62,194 nt of DNA. Origin: a bacterium (GTDB lineage: Bacteria > Fibrobacterota > Fibrobacteria > UBA11236). Below, in pieces: positions 51,290 to 60,130 of the stretch. The notes under the pieces were generated by a model that was given only the letters and a program-made list of their open reading frames with translations, was not told the origin of the DNA and made no database searches. The stretch is taken from NCBI GenBank assembly GCA_900299345.1, contig OMJM01000017.1, forward strand, positions 1-62,194, in the 5' to 3' direction. Numbering within the stretch: position 1 is the stretch's first letter; each line of letters starts with the position of its first letter. The position numbers were made by a program, and so were the translations under genes.

Positions 51290-52555
51290 TTACTCTTCCG
51301 TAGAATCTTCCTTCAGCGAATCTTCATTGTCTGCGCGGCGTTTCCACATTTTGGTGCGAAGCGCATCGCGGATATGCCATTCGTACAGATGGATGTTGGA
51401 CGTGCTCATGTCTGAATCGCGGAGCAAAGACAAGGCTGAATCACGCAGCGTCTTGAGGTTTCGAATGTTTTTTTTGGAGGCTTCCGAGGTGTCGAGTGAA
51501 ATGTGTCTTCGGATGCGCAACGCTTCGATGAAGACTGGATAGAAGGCATACTCGCGCAAATCGAAGGAAGTATCCGGGGTATAAGCGGGTGACGGATGCG
51601 GTTCGAGCAAGGTGTATTGATGCTTGATCAGGTTGAGATATCGCCGACCCGCAAAATCCACCGGATCTGCCGCGCGGATCTGCCGTTCCAGCCGCCGCTT
51701 TTCACGGGGGACATAGAAGCTGTCCGGGTAAAAAGAGAGCGCCTCCTCTTCGCGGAGAAAGGGATAGTAGGGTGATTCTGGAAACGCCTTGATCAGGCTG
51801 CGAAAGATCTGGCGTTTCTCCCGGCGCAATTCATCTTCGTAAGGGGAGAGGAATTGGATGAGGAAAAACTGGCTGGCCACGGACGTGTATTGACCGCGGT
51901 AGGCTGCGCGGCGCAGGTGATGCAAACCTTCCAGCATGTCGGCGCTGCGGCCCATCACTTTCAAGGTGGCGCGCGCCACCAGCGGCGCGTTGGCGGCCGT
52001 GCAGTGGAAAATGCCCAGTCCCATCCACGCGTCGGCGACGCTGCTATCCGCCTCCAATCCCTTCTCCAGCAACTTGAGCGCATGCAAACCGTCCGTCAAT
52101 GCCTTGGGGGGATTTGAAGAAATCTTGAGCGTGGCCATGAAGCCTTGTATTCCGCCTTCGATCAACAGGCACGTCGGTGTTTCACCCAAATCCCTGCACG
52201 ATTGTAATCCATCGTCCGCGGCTTCCGCCGCCATTTTTCGCAGGCGCTTTTCCTCCTTGGGGCCTGCGGCGTCGTTGCGCTGTACTTGCATCACGCAAAC
52301 CGCCACTTGCAGTAGCCGGCTCAGTGGTGGCAGCGAGTCACCCTCAATGGTGTCGAGCACGCCAAGAATGTGCAGTGATTCGGTCAGATTGCCGTTGTAA
52401 AAAGCCTTCAATGCGGCGTGGCTTTTCCGGCTTTGTTCCGGAGTGATGCCGGGATAAAGGGTTGCGGCGCGTGGAGAGGACGCAAAAGCGAAAATGATAA
52501 AGGCTAAAAAGGCTATTTTCCTTGTCAAAGCAACAGGATGTTGTGGCGCGTTCAC
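51290..52555 (-). CDS. Exported TPR-like protein of unknown function
   Basis: From the GTG at 52555 the protein has 421 residues; a TTG nine codons later is also possible. An N-terminal signal (KIAFLAFIIFAFASSPRAA) is followed by a helical region with SHAALKAFYNGNLTESLHILGVLD, GLHALKLLEKGLEADSSVADAWMGLGIFHCTAANAPLVARATLKVMG and RSLIKAFPESPYYPF, which look like degenerate TPR helices. The C-terminus is very acidic (NEDSLKEDSTEE). It is convergent with rarA (4 bases) and divergent from the yihY gene, whose start lies about 20 bases away. Confidence 0.65.
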   Translation of the reverse strand: MNAPQHPVALTRKIAFLAFIIFAFASSPRAATLYPGITPEQSRKSHAALKAFYNGNLTESLHILGVLDTIEGDSLPPLSRLLQVAVCVMQVQRNDAAGPKEEKRLRKMAAEAADDGLQSCRDLGETPTCLLIEGGIQGFMATLKISSNPPKALTDGLHALKLLEKGLEADSSVADAWMGLGIFHCTAANAPLVARATLKVMGRSADMLEGLHHLRRAAYRGQYTSVASQFFLIQFLSPYEDELRREKRQIFRSLIKAFPESPYYPFLREEEALSFYPDSFYVPREKRRLERQIRAADPVDFAGRRYLNLIKHQYTLLEPHPSPAYTPDTSFDLREYAFYPVFIEALRIRRHISLDTSEASKKNIRNLKTLRDSALSLLRDSDMSTSNIHLYEWHIRDALRTKMWKRRADNEDSLKEDSTEE

Positions 52556-52574
52556 GGCGCGGAAAGATATTTCA

Positions 52575-53594
52575 TTGGGCGACAACGGCGTCAGCCTCTG
52601 GGAAAAGTTAAAGCGGGAGGGAGATTCCCGCCCATCGCGTTCCATCCGTTCGGGACTCGCGCGCTGGCTGCGGGTGTTGTGCCTGTCCGCCGCCAGCTTT
52701 ACCGTCAACGAGGTTCCGGTCCGGGCCGCCGCGCTGACGTTCACCACATTGTTGTCCTTCATTCCCTTCGTGGTCATTCTTTCCTCGGTGGCCGCCAAGC
52801 TCGGTTATCTGCATCTGCTATCGCGCCTCATTCCTTACATCGCGGATTCTCTGAATCTTGATCTTCCGCTCGATCCGATCCTGAAAAGCATCGAACGGGC
52901 GCAGCGCATCGGTTTTCACCGCCTTGGACTGTGGGGAACGTTGGGTCTGTTATTCGGCTTCATTCTGTCCATGGGCAACGTGGAATCGGCCGTGAACCGC
53001 GTCTGGAATTTACGCCGGAAACGGTCCTGGTTGGGAAGGTTCCGTGTGTATGCACCCTTTTTGTTCCTCTTGGTGGCATTGGTGGTGTCGGGATCGCTCC
53101 TCTTGTTGAAAGCGCGCCACGGTGTGGAGAAGTGGGGATTTCATGGCGGCCTTCCCGTGATGCGCGTACATGGAAAATCCCTGTTGTTCAGCGCCGCCGG
53201 GGTTCTGGCCTTTGTCTGGATCGGTCTCTCGCTGATGATCCGGATCGTGCCCAATACGAAGGTCAAGACGTTGCCTGCTTTTTACGGCGCCACGGCCTCC
53301 ACGTTGCTCATCTACCTGTTGACCCGTGCGTTGTTCCTGTTTCCGAGCGCTTTGATGGCGCAAAACCGTTTCTTGTATGGATCTTTGGCGATTTTTCCCG
53401 TGATCCTGCTGCTCGCGTACGTCGTCTGGGCAGCGGCCCTGTTCGGTGCCGCAGTCGCCTTCATTCACCAGCGTCTGCACAACAGCGATGCGGAGTCGCA
53501 TGTTCCGCCGCAGCATGAACAGCGAATGGCTCGGCATCCTTGGGATGAGGTTCTGCGCGAAGTGGAGTGGATCTACGGCAGGCATCACACATGA
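52575..53594 (+). CDS. YihY/BrkB-family membrane protein
   Basis: The 339-residue protein has six membrane helices and the YihY/BrkB signature VPVRAAALTFTTLLSFIPFVVILSSV, FGFILSMGNVESAVNRVWNLRRKRSWLGRF, VKTLPAFYGATASTLLIYLLTRALF and YGSLAIFPVILLLAYVVWAAALFGAAVAF. The family, once misannotated as RNase BN, has no settled function. I choose the TTG at 52575 (MGDNGVSLWEKLKREGD); the open frame upstream overlaps the divergent gene. Its stop overlaps the TSUP gene start (ATGA). Confidence 0.88.
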   Translation: MGDNGVSLWEKLKREGDSRPSRSIRSGLARWLRVLCLSAASFTVNEVPVRAAALTFTTLLSFIPFVVILSSVAAKLGYLHLLSRLIPYIADSLNLDLPLDPILKSIERAQRIGFHRLGLWGTLGLLFGFILSMGNVESAVNRVWNLRRKRSWLGRFRVYAPFLFLLVALVVSGSLLLLKARHGVEKWGFHGGLPVMRVHGKSLLFSAAGVLAFVWIGLSLMIRIVPNTKVKTLPAFYGATASTLLIYLLTRALFLFPSALMAQNRFLYGSLAIFPVILLLAYVVWAAALFGAAVAFIHQRLHNSDAESHVPPQHEQRMARHPWDEVLREVEWIYGRHHT

Positions 53595-54397
53595 TTTTTT
53601 TCGCGGGACATCCTCTCTTGATGTGGGTGGTGCTTGCGGGAGTGGGAGCCTTGGTCTCTTTCATCAATTCGATTTCCGGCGGTGGCTCCGTGCTGAGCTT
53701 GCCGTTATTGGTATTGCTCGGCCTTCCTGCCTCCGAAGCCAATGGCACGAACCGCCTCGGGATCTGGTTGGGTTCGCTGGGTTCCAGTGTTGGATTCTGG
53801 CGGAAGGGGATGGTGTATCCTGCCATGACACTACGCGCTGCAGTGCCGGGGGCAGTGGGTTCGGTGTTGGGGTCCTTGGTGGGCATTTCGTTGCCCGAAG
53901 CTTTGTTCAAGCCTGTGCTGGCGGCAGTCATTCTGTTTGTGGTGTTTGAAACCCTTCGGCCCAAGCGTATGCCCGCTGGAGTCAAGGGTTCGAATGTGGA
54001 AGGTTTGTTTCTTCGATCGGGTTGGATTCCGTTCCTCGTTTACATGGCTATCGGGTTTTACGGAGGATTCCTGCAGGCGGGTTCCGGTTTGATCATGATG
54101 TACGCCTTCTCCCGATTGAGCAACCTTAATTTGATTCAAATCAATGTGTTGAAAGTTTCCAATACTTTTTTGTTCATTACCGTTTCATTGCTGATCTATG
54201 GTTGGTATGGCAAGGTAAGGTGGGATATGGCCATTGCGCTTGCCTTGGGTAATGCGCTTGGCGGTTTTACCGGCAGTGTGCTGCAAGTGCGCAAGGGTGA
54301 AGGGTTCGTAAGGATTTTTTTCGCCGTGTCCGGAAGCGCACTCGCATTGAAACTGTTTTATGACGCAGTGTATGCGATGGCTCGGAGTTATTTTTAA
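53591..54397 (+). CDS. TSUP-family (TauE/SafE) membrane transporter
   Basis: This 268-residue protein has about eight membrane helices arranged in two halves. ALVSFINSISGGGSVLSLPLLVLLGLPASEANGTNRLGIWLGSLGS and FYGGFLQAGSGLIMMYAFSRL are the paired TSUP motifs. Members export or import sulfite, sulfonates or other small organic anions; the substrate is unknown here. The ATG at 53591 overlaps the yihY stop. Confidence 0.92.
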   Translation: MIFFAGHPLLMWVVLAGVGALVSFINSISGGGSVLSLPLLVLLGLPASEANGTNRLGIWLGSLGSSVGFWRKGMVYPAMTLRAAVPGAVGSVLGSLVGISLPEALFKPVLAAVILFVVFETLRPKRMPAGVKGSNVEGLFLRSGWIPFLVYMAIGFYGGFLQAGSGLIMMYAFSRLSNLNLIQINVLKVSNTFLFITVSLLIYGWYGKVRWDMAIALALGNALGGFTGSVLQVRKGEGFVRIFFAVSGSALALKLFYDAVYAMARSYF

Positions 54398-54402
54398 AGG
54401 GG

Positions 54403-55083
54403 ATGCGGAACTTTAGTGTAAAGATTCCCACGGGGCTTTTGGCGCTTTCAATGTTGTTTGCGGCGGGTCCATTGTTTGCCCAATACGAGGATATGACCTC
54501 CCTGCCCGATGCGCCCACACGCACGGCCGAGCAGAAAAACGTGATCTGCACGCTCGAGGGCGTGCAGGTGATTAAGAAAACCAATGACAAGGGTACCAAG
54601 GACGTCAGCCTCGGTTTTCTGCTCACGGAAAAGCCATCCGTCTACTTCAATTACTATGACCCGAAAAAAAAAGCCTTGGTATTTGATTTTTACGACACAC
54701 GTATCGGCGAGAGCATTCTGGACACGATCCGTGAGGCTCCCATCATCGGCAGCAATGTGGAAGCGCTTCGAATCGATCTCAACAAGGACGTGGAGGGGCT
54801 TCAACCGGACATTCGGGATGTGGTGCGGGTGAGTCTCTATTCTCAATACGATTTCGAATACGACGTCCAAGAAGATGTTGGTGTCATCACTCTCAGTTTC
54901 AAGTGGAGCAGCAAGAAGGAAACCCAGTTAAAGCGCAAGAACACCATGGTCTACTGGCAGGTGGGATTGGGGCTTCTCGCCGCAGCGGCAGCAGGTGTTG
55001 TCGCTTATGAGTTGTGGCTCAAGAAAGATGAGACCGGACAGACCGACCCCCTGAAAATCATACCGGGACATCCTCAGGAATAA
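54403..55083 (+). CDS. Exported AMIN-like membrane protein, copy A
   Basis: The 226-residue protein has a signal peptide (IPTGLLALSMLFAAGPLFAQ), a beta-rich ectodomain with KPSVYFNYYDPKKKALVFDFYDTRIGE, ALRIDLNKDVEGLQPDIRDVVRVSLYSQYDFEYDVQEDVGVITLSFKW, which looks like an AMIN domain (cell-wall/PilQ-associated beta domain), and a C-terminal membrane helix at about 183-200 before a short tail. It is a close relative of the next gene, which lies 33 bases downstream. The layout suggests anchoring in the inner membrane with the domain in the periplasm. Confidence 0.75.
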   Translation: MRNFSVKIPTGLLALSMLFAAGPLFAQYEDMTSLPDAPTRTAEQKNVICTLEGVQVIKKTNDKGTKDVSLGFLLTEKPSVYFNYYDPKKKALVFDFYDTRIGESILDTIREAPIIGSNVEALRIDLNKDVEGLQPDIRDVVRVSLYSQYDFEYDVQEDVGVITLSFKWSSKKETQLKRKNTMVYWQVGLGLLAAAAAGVVAYELWLKKDETGQTDPLKIIPGHPQE

Positions 55084-55116
55084 CACAATTAGCGGGAAGA
55101 GTGTACTTTTTACCCT

Positions 55117-55773
55117 GTGAAGACTGCGACCTTTAGCTTTCTCATCTCGGTTGGTCTCCTGTCGATCCCATCCTTCGCACAATACGAAGATCTTTCGGGC
55201 GTGACAGGCGGCGCTTCCAAAGCCGCCCAATTTTGTGCGCTCAAAGCGATCAAGGTGACACACAAGGACGGAGTAAATGGCGCCAAAGATGTCAGCATCG
55301 CCTTCCAATTCACCGGTGGAAAGCCTTCTGTGTTTTTCAACTATTACGACGCCTCCAAGAAAGCGGTGGTGTTTGATTTCTACGATGCGCATCGTTCCAA
55401 GGATGCCGTGGACACGGTGAAGGAAGCTCCCATCACACACAGTTCGATGGATTCCGTGCAGATCGATTTGAACAAGGACGCCAAGGGCATTGAGCCGGAC
55501 ATCCGCGATGTTGTTCGCGTCACTTTGTTCACCCAATATGACCTTGCCTATGAGACACAGGAAAATGGCGGGCTCATCACCATGAATTTCAAGTGGAGCC
55601 CGGCGATTCAGGCTGGATTCACCCGTAAGAAGAAGGCGTTGTACTGGCAGGTTCCCTTGGCGACCGTGGTCGCGGGTGGCGCCGGATTCGCGGCGTATGA
55701 GATGTTCCTCAAAAAGGAGCCCGCCAAGGACGACAACCCCCTGAATACCTTGCCTTCCCGGCCTTCGCAATAA
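55117..55773 (+). CDS. Exported AMIN-like membrane protein, copy B
   Basis: The 218-residue protein has the same plan as copy A: signal peptide (FLISVGLLSIPSFAQ), ectodomain with KPSVFFNYYDASKKAVVFDFYDAHRS and PDIRDVVRVTLFTQYDLAYETQENGGLITMNFKWS, then YWQVPLATVVAGGAGFAAYEMFLKKE. The core is about half identical to copy A, so the pair arose by tandem duplication. The start is GTG at 55117. A hairpin region at 55829-55864 follows. Confidence 0.75.
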   Translation: MKTATFSFLISVGLLSIPSFAQYEDLSGVTGGASKAAQFCALKAIKVTHKDGVNGAKDVSIAFQFTGGKPSVFFNYYDASKKAVVFDFYDAHRSKDAVDTVKEAPITHSSMDSVQIDLNKDAKGIEPDIRDVVRVTLFTQYDLAYETQENGGLITMNFKWSPAIQAGFTRKKKALYWQVPLATVVAGGAGFAAYEMFLKKEPAKDDNPLNTLPSRPSQ

Positions 55774-55828
55774 TCCCTGCGGTTTCCCCGCGTTTCGATC
55801 CTTAATTTCGTTGAAGGTCGACCTGTTT

Positions 55829-55864
55829 GGGGCTAAATTTTGCCCCGTCTGAAACGGGGTTTTT
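55829..55864 (+). promoter_or_regulatory. Two mutually exclusive hairpins before serA
   Basis: GGGGC (55829-55833) can pair with GCCCC (55842-55846). Alternatively CCCCGT (55843-55848) pairs with ACGGGG (55854-55859) and runs into T5 (55860-55864), an intrinsic terminator shape. The two share the CCCC. The terminator shape ends 1 base before the serA ATG, so it may either end the AMIN transcript or attenuate serA. Confidence 0.55.
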
Positions 55865-55865
55865 C

Positions 55866-57050
55866 ATGTATCGCATCCAGACTTTGAACAACATCTCCCA
55901 GCAGGGATTGAAACTTTTGCCATCCACCTATTCGGTGTCCTCCGAAGCGGGTACGCCGGACGCCATTCTGGTGCGCAGCGCCCTTGTGGATACGGATGCG
56001 TATCCCACCATGCAATGCATTGCCCGGGCCGGAGCCGGGGTGAATAACATCACGGTCGAGAAAGCCACAGAGAAGGGCGTGTGTGTGTTCAACACGCCTG
56101 GAGCGAATGCCAATGCGGTGGCGGAACTGGTGTTCATCATGCTGGGGGTTTCGGCCCGCCGCATTCCTCAAAGTCTTGAGTTTACCCGTGACCTTGCCGC
56201 AGAAGCCGACGATAAGGCCATCGGGGAGAAGGTCGAAAAGGGAAAATCGAAATACGCCGGTTATGAACTCATGGGTAAAACTTTGGCCGTCATTGGATTG
56301 GGCAAGATCGGCGTATTGGTTGCCAATGCCGGTGTCGATCGCGGCATGAACGTGATAGGTTTCGATCCATTTCCCATGGTGGCGAACATCCATTACCTGA
56401 GTGGCAAAGTGGAGCTTGCACATAAGCTGGAAGACGTGCTTCGAGTCGCCGATGTCATCTCCGTCCATGTGCCGCTGTCCGATCAGACCCGCAATTTGAT
56501 CGGGGCCAAGCAACTGGAACTGGCCAAGCCGGGAGTTGTCCTGTTGAACTATGCCCGCAAGGGGATTTATGACGACACTGGCGTATTACAAGCGTTAACG
56601 GCGGGCAAGGTGGGAGCCTATATCACCGATTTCCCTTCCAAGGCGTTGTTGGGGAATGAGAAGGTGATTTGTACCCCCCATCTGGGCGCCAGTACGGCCG
56701 AGTCCGAGGAAAACTGCGCCGTCATGGCGGTCAAACAGGTGCGCAACTATCTCGAATATGGAGTGGTGGCTAACTCTGTGAATTTTCCGGCGATAGAGGC
56801 CTTTCCGCAAGCTTCGACGCGAACCCGTCTCGTGGTGATCAACCGCGACGTGCCTCAGATGATTGCGGGTATCACACAGGTGCTCGGCAAGGCGGGGCTC
56901 AACATCCAATCCTTCACCAACGAAAGCAACGGCAAGATCGGTTACAATATCATCGATCTGGATCAGGAATTGCCCCCCGGGTTGGAAAAGGAACTCAGCA
57001 CCATCGAGAACGTTATTCGGGTACGTGTGCTGCGCTTTCCGGCAAACTGA
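55866..57050 (+). CDS. serA: D-3-phosphoglycerate dehydrogenase
   Basis: This 394-residue enzyme starts serine synthesis by oxidising 3-phosphoglycerate with NAD. Visible parts: the N-terminal substrate domain with ARAGAGVNNITVEKATEKGVCVFNTPGANANAVAELV, the NAD loop VIGLGKIGVLVANAGVDRGMNVIGFDP, ISVHVPLSDQTRNLIG, the catalytic arginine in NYARKGIYDD and His in CTPHLGASTAESEENC, and a C-terminal ACT domain (LVVINRDVPQMIAGITQVLGKAGLNIQSFTNES) that should give serine feedback control. The ATG at 55866 lies behind a terminator-shaped hairpin. Confidence 0.95.
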   Translation: MYRIQTLNNISQQGLKLLPSTYSVSSEAGTPDAILVRSALVDTDAYPTMQCIARAGAGVNNITVEKATEKGVCVFNTPGANANAVAELVFIMLGVSARRIPQSLEFTRDLAAEADDKAIGEKVEKGKSKYAGYELMGKTLAVIGLGKIGVLVANAGVDRGMNVIGFDPFPMVANIHYLSGKVELAHKLEDVLRVADVISVHVPLSDQTRNLIGAKQLELAKPGVVLLNYARKGIYDDTGVLQALTAGKVGAYITDFPSKALLGNEKVICTPHLGASTAESEENCAVMAVKQVRNYLEYGVVANSVNFPAIEAFPQASTRTRLVVINRDVPQMIAGITQVLGKAGLNIQSFTNESNGKIGYNIIDLDQELPPGLEKELSTIENVIRVRVLRFPAN

Positions 57051-57084
57051 TCCGGGAGCCTTGCGACCCCTGTCACGGGGCTTC

Positions 57085-57112
57085 TTGACAATTAAAATCT
57101 CCAGAATATATT
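57085..57112 (+). promoter_or_regulatory. Strong sigma-70-like promoter
   Basis: TTGACA (57085-57090) and TATATT (57107-57112) are separated by 16 bases, matching the -35 perfectly and five of six bases of the -10. A small palindrome GCGGTAAAATTTCCGC follows at 57114-57129 near the expected transcript start. It would drive the acidic miniprotein, mltD-like, sppA and following genes. Confidence 0.7.
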
Positions 57113-57150
57113 TGCGGTAAAATTTCCGCATTTGTCGGGGAGGGGTAACC

Positions 57151-57354
57151 ATGAAGCGAAGCCAGAGACCGGAATGGAATTTCGGTCGCAGGCCCAAGCA
57201 CGACGACTTTGACGACTTGGATCCTTTGGAAAACGAAGAAGAAGAAGTCGAAGAAGACAACGATGAGGACGAAGAGGTGGATTTCGACAACCCCAAGTTC
57301 AAGAAGTCCGACATGTGGAATGACTACGCAGAGGACATGGATTTTGAGGAGTAG
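57151..57354 (+). CDS. Highly acidic 67-residue protein
   Basis: The product opens with a basic head (MKRSQRPEWNFGRRPK) and continues with an Asp/Glu-rich region (DDFDDLDPLENEEEEVEEDNDEDEE) ending KKSDMWNDYAEDMDFEE. No fold is expected; it could be a DNA mimic, a metal buffer or a disordered partner. GGGGAGGGG lies 6 bases before the ATG, downstream of the strongest promoter seen here, so it should be well expressed. Its last codons overlap the TTG start of the transglycosylase gene by 11 bases. Family unknown. Confidence 0.6.
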   Translation: MKRSQRPEWNFGRRPKHDDFDDLDPLENEEEEVEEDNDEDEEVDFDNPKFKKSDMWNDYAEDMDFEE

Positions 57355-59215
57355 GCATGCGGGCCTCGCGGCTTCCGCAAGCCTTTCCATTCTGTGTCTG
57401 TTTTTAATCAACGCGCTGAACGGATGCGCGGGCTCCCATAAGATCTCGCCTTCCGCCCTGGCAAAACCGCCGGTTGCCGCTCCAGCGCCGGTGTACAAGC
57501 TCTCAGAGTCCGACAGCGCCTTCCTGGCATCCGAAGTCGCGGCCGAAGCCGTGGAATACATCCGTTTGGGTAAAGAGAGCCAGCGCGACTCCGCATGGTT
57601 TGATGCGGCGGAGTATTTCGACAGCGCCATGGTCCATCTCGCCGAGCTTGAAAACGAGGATTCCCTAAACGCCGACATCCGCACATCGGTGAGGGCTTAT
57701 CAGGACTCGGTGCGCGACTGGCTGGTGCAATCCGTCAGCCAGGTCAATCGTTTGGGCGAAGCCGCGGATCTCTCTGATTTGTTGAACCGGGAAATCGAGG
57801 AAGTCCCCGACTCGGAAATCCAGGAACTCGACGCCGAATTGAAGGCGCTTCCGGATCATGCCTTTGAGTTAATTGTACCCAAGCCGCTTCCTCCGCCGGT
57901 GTTGCAAGCCTTGCGTGTTTTCACGGGACACGGACGGGGTTATTTCTCACGCTGGTTGCAACGAAAAGGCCGTTATGACAGCCTGATTACTGCAAAACTT
58001 TCCGAGCGTGGCATGCCCAAAGATCTGGTCTACCTGTCCATGGTGGAAAGCGGTTTCAGTTCCAAGGCATGGAGCCACAAGAGTGCCAGCGGTTTGTGGC
58101 AGTTCATCAGCAGCACGGGTCGTCGTTACGGTCTCAAGGATGATTGGTGGGAGGATCCCCGCCGTGAACCCGAGCGCGCCACGGAAGCCGCGTTGGATTA
58201 TCTGGAGGATCTTTACGCCGAGTTCAACGACTGGCATCTGGCGATGGCGGCGTACAACTGTGGAGAAGGCCGTATCCGAAGGGAAATGGATCGCCATCCG
58301 GATCGGGGTTACTGGCAAATGCGTCTACCCGAGGAGACGCGACTGTACGTTCCTAAAATCCTCGCGGCCATGATCATCGGCCACAATCCGGGTTTCTTTG
58401 GTTTTGACACCAGCGTAGTGGCGGATGCTCCCCTCCGTTTCGACACAGCCACTGTCGCCCGTTGTCTTTCGCTCAGAAGCATCGCCAAGATCATGGGTAT
58501 TACCGAGGATTCACTCAAGACGTTGAATCCAGCGTTACGACGCTGGTGCACGCCTCCTGGTAGGAAAGCCTTCACGCTGCGGTTGCCGGAGGGCGGTCGC
58601 GACAAATTTTACTCCAACTACGATCGCATTGACACCGTGGCGGTTTCCGCGTGGACCAAGCACGTGGTACGGCGCGGTGACAATCTGCGGAAAATCGCTG
58701 CGCGTTACGGAACTTCCGTTGCGGCAGTGCGTCAGGCCAATCAATTGACCGGAAATGCCCTGAAGAAGGGTCAGGTTCTCATCATTCCCGTGCCCGGCAT
58801 CAGGAAATCCTCCTCAAGTGGCCGGGATGTGGCGCTGACCGGTACGCGGCATAAGGTGCAACGGGGTGAGACCTTGTACGATATCGCGCGAAATTTTGGG
58901 GTTTCGGTTTCGGCCTTGCGCCAAACCAATGGTCTGACTCCCCGTTCCGCCCTTAAGGTGGGCAAGGTGTTGCGCATCCCCTCCAAAACCCGTATCGAGC
59001 CGGATGACGAACAAGAGACGAGATCAACCGTTTCGCAGACCTCCCGCCGAAAGGTGCATGTGGTGCGAAAGGGGGAGACGCTTTATTCCATCGCCAAGCG
59101 GTTGGGCGTCACCGCCGACGATTTGCAGCGCTGGAATGGACTTCGCAATCCGGATTTGCTGGCCGGCCAGAAGCTTGTATATCAGTCTGCAACCAAATCT
59201 TCCCTGTCTCCCTGA
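57344..59215 (+). CDS. MltD-like lytic transglycosylase lipoprotein with three LysM
   Basis: The 623-residue protein has a signal ending INALNGC (Cys28), a helical region, and a soluble lytic transglycosylase domain at about 205-370 with SMVESGFSSKAWSHKSASGLWQFI (catalytic Glu235) and MAAYNCGEGRI. It ends with LysM peptidoglycan-binding repeats at about 436-480, 501-546 and 568-612 (HVVRRGDNLRKIA, HKVQRGETLYDIA, HVVRKGETLYSIA). It cuts peptidoglycan glycan strands, leaving 1,6-anhydromuramyl ends. The TTG at 57344 gives the lipoprotein signal and has GAGG 9 bases before it; upstream open frame is the shadow of the acidic gene. Confidence 0.9.
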   Translation: MRSRHAGLAASASLSILCLFLINALNGCAGSHKISPSALAKPPVAAPAPVYKLSESDSAFLASEVAAEAVEYIRLGKESQRDSAWFDAAEYFDSAMVHLAELENEDSLNADIRTSVRAYQDSVRDWLVQSVSQVNRLGEAADLSDLLNREIEEVPDSEIQELDAELKALPDHAFELIVPKPLPPPVLQALRVFTGHGRGYFSRWLQRKGRYDSLITAKLSERGMPKDLVYLSMVESGFSSKAWSHKSASGLWQFISSTGRRYGLKDDWWEDPRREPERATEAALDYLEDLYAEFNDWHLAMAAYNCGEGRIRREMDRHPDRGYWQMRLPEETRLYVPKILAAMIIGHNPGFFGFDTSVVADAPLRFDTATVARCLSLRSIAKIMGITEDSLKTLNPALRRWCTPPGRKAFTLRLPEGGRDKFYSNYDRIDTVAVSAWTKHVVRRGDNLRKIAARYGTSVAAVRQANQLTGNALKKGQVLIIPVPGIRKSSSSGRDVALTGTRHKVQRGETLYDIARNFGVSVSALRQTNGLTPRSALKVGKVLRIPSKTRIEPDDEQETRSTVSQTSRRKVHVVRKGETLYSIAKRLGVTADDLQRWNGLRNPDLLAGQKLVYQSATKSSLSP

Positions 59216-59220
59216 CGCCC

Positions 59221-60123
59221 ATGTCCCGCTTCACCAAGATTCTCATCGTACTGGCTGCCATTGTCGCCTTGTCTTTTTTCTCGATGGTCAAGTCCATTGC
59301 GAACATGGTGGGACGTCTTTCCGAGGATGGGAAAACGGAAAAAAGCGAACATCTCACCCTCCTGCGTATCGAAGGACCCATTTTCGACGCCACATCGACG
59401 CTTGCGATTCTCGGCCGCGTTGCGAAAGATGAACATTGCAAGGGGTTATTGCTGCGCGTGGATTCTCCGGGTGGAGCCGTGGGCGCTTCGCAGGAGATTT
59501 ACACTGCATTACGACGCCTCCGCAGAAATGGATTACCTGTGGTTGTCAGCTTTGGTAATATCGCCGCGTCGGGCGGATATTACGTCTCTCTGGCCGGGGA
59601 GAAAATCTTTTCCAATCCGGGGACATTGACCGGCAGCATCGGGGTGATTTTCCAGTTCCCGGAAGCGGAGAAGCTGCTGGACAAGGTGGGCGTTTCCTTG
59701 CAGACTGTGAAGAGTGGCCCGTTGAAAGACGTGGGAAATCCCGCCCGCAAGCCGACGCCGGAGGAGATCAAATATCTGCAGGGTGTCATCGACGACACTT
59801 ACGCGCAGTTTTTGGAGGATGTGTCATCCAACCGTCATATCTCCATGGATTCTCTAAAGCCCATTGCGGATGGTCGTGTGATGACCGGGCGGCATGCTTT
59901 GCAAAAGGGATTGGTGGACACCTTGGGTGGATTGGATGACGCGAAGCGCTATCTCATCGCACGTGCCAAGGTTGCCGATGACGTTTCGTGGTCACAGGAG
60001 CCCAAGCCCAAGAGTCGCGTCGAAAAGCTGCTAGAACCGGAATCCGAATCTTCAAGCCTTGTCCATTGGTTGTCCGGCGTGCGAGAGCAATTGAAGCCCG
60101 GCGCTTTTTTCCTCTGGCCCTGA
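59221..60123 (+). CDS. sppA: Signal peptide peptidase SppA (short form)
   Basis: This 300-residue serine protease has an N-terminal membrane helix (ILIVLAAIVALSFFSMV), the crotonase-like ClpP fold with GLLLRVDSPGGAVGASQEIY, the nucleophile Ser117 in NIAASGGYYVSLAG, TGSIGVIFQF, and the general-base Lys169 in SGPLKDVG. The short, single-domain form resembles Bacillus SppA rather than the 67K E. coli protein. It digests leftover signal peptides in the membrane. It starts 5 bases after the transglycosylase and precedes the dioxygenase gene by 7 bases. Confidence 0.94.
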   Translation: MSRFTKILIVLAAIVALSFFSMVKSIANMVGRLSEDGKTEKSEHLTLLRIEGPIFDATSTLAILGRVAKDEHCKGLLLRVDSPGGAVGASQEIYTALRRLRRNGLPVVVSFGNIAASGGYYVSLAGEKIFSNPGTLTGSIGVIFQFPEAEKLLDKVGVSLQTVKSGPLKDVGNPARKPTPEEIKYLQGVIDDTYAQFLEDVSSNRHISMDSLKPIADGRVMTGRHALQKGLVDTLGGLDDAKRYLIARAKVADDVSWSQEPKPKSRVEKLLEPESESSSLVHWLSGVREQLKPGAFFLWP

Positions 60124-60130
60124 ATCGCGT

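Noticed and set aside
57061-57080. CCCC/GGGG hairpin after serA as a terminator
   Set aside because: Only a 4-bp stem and no T tract.
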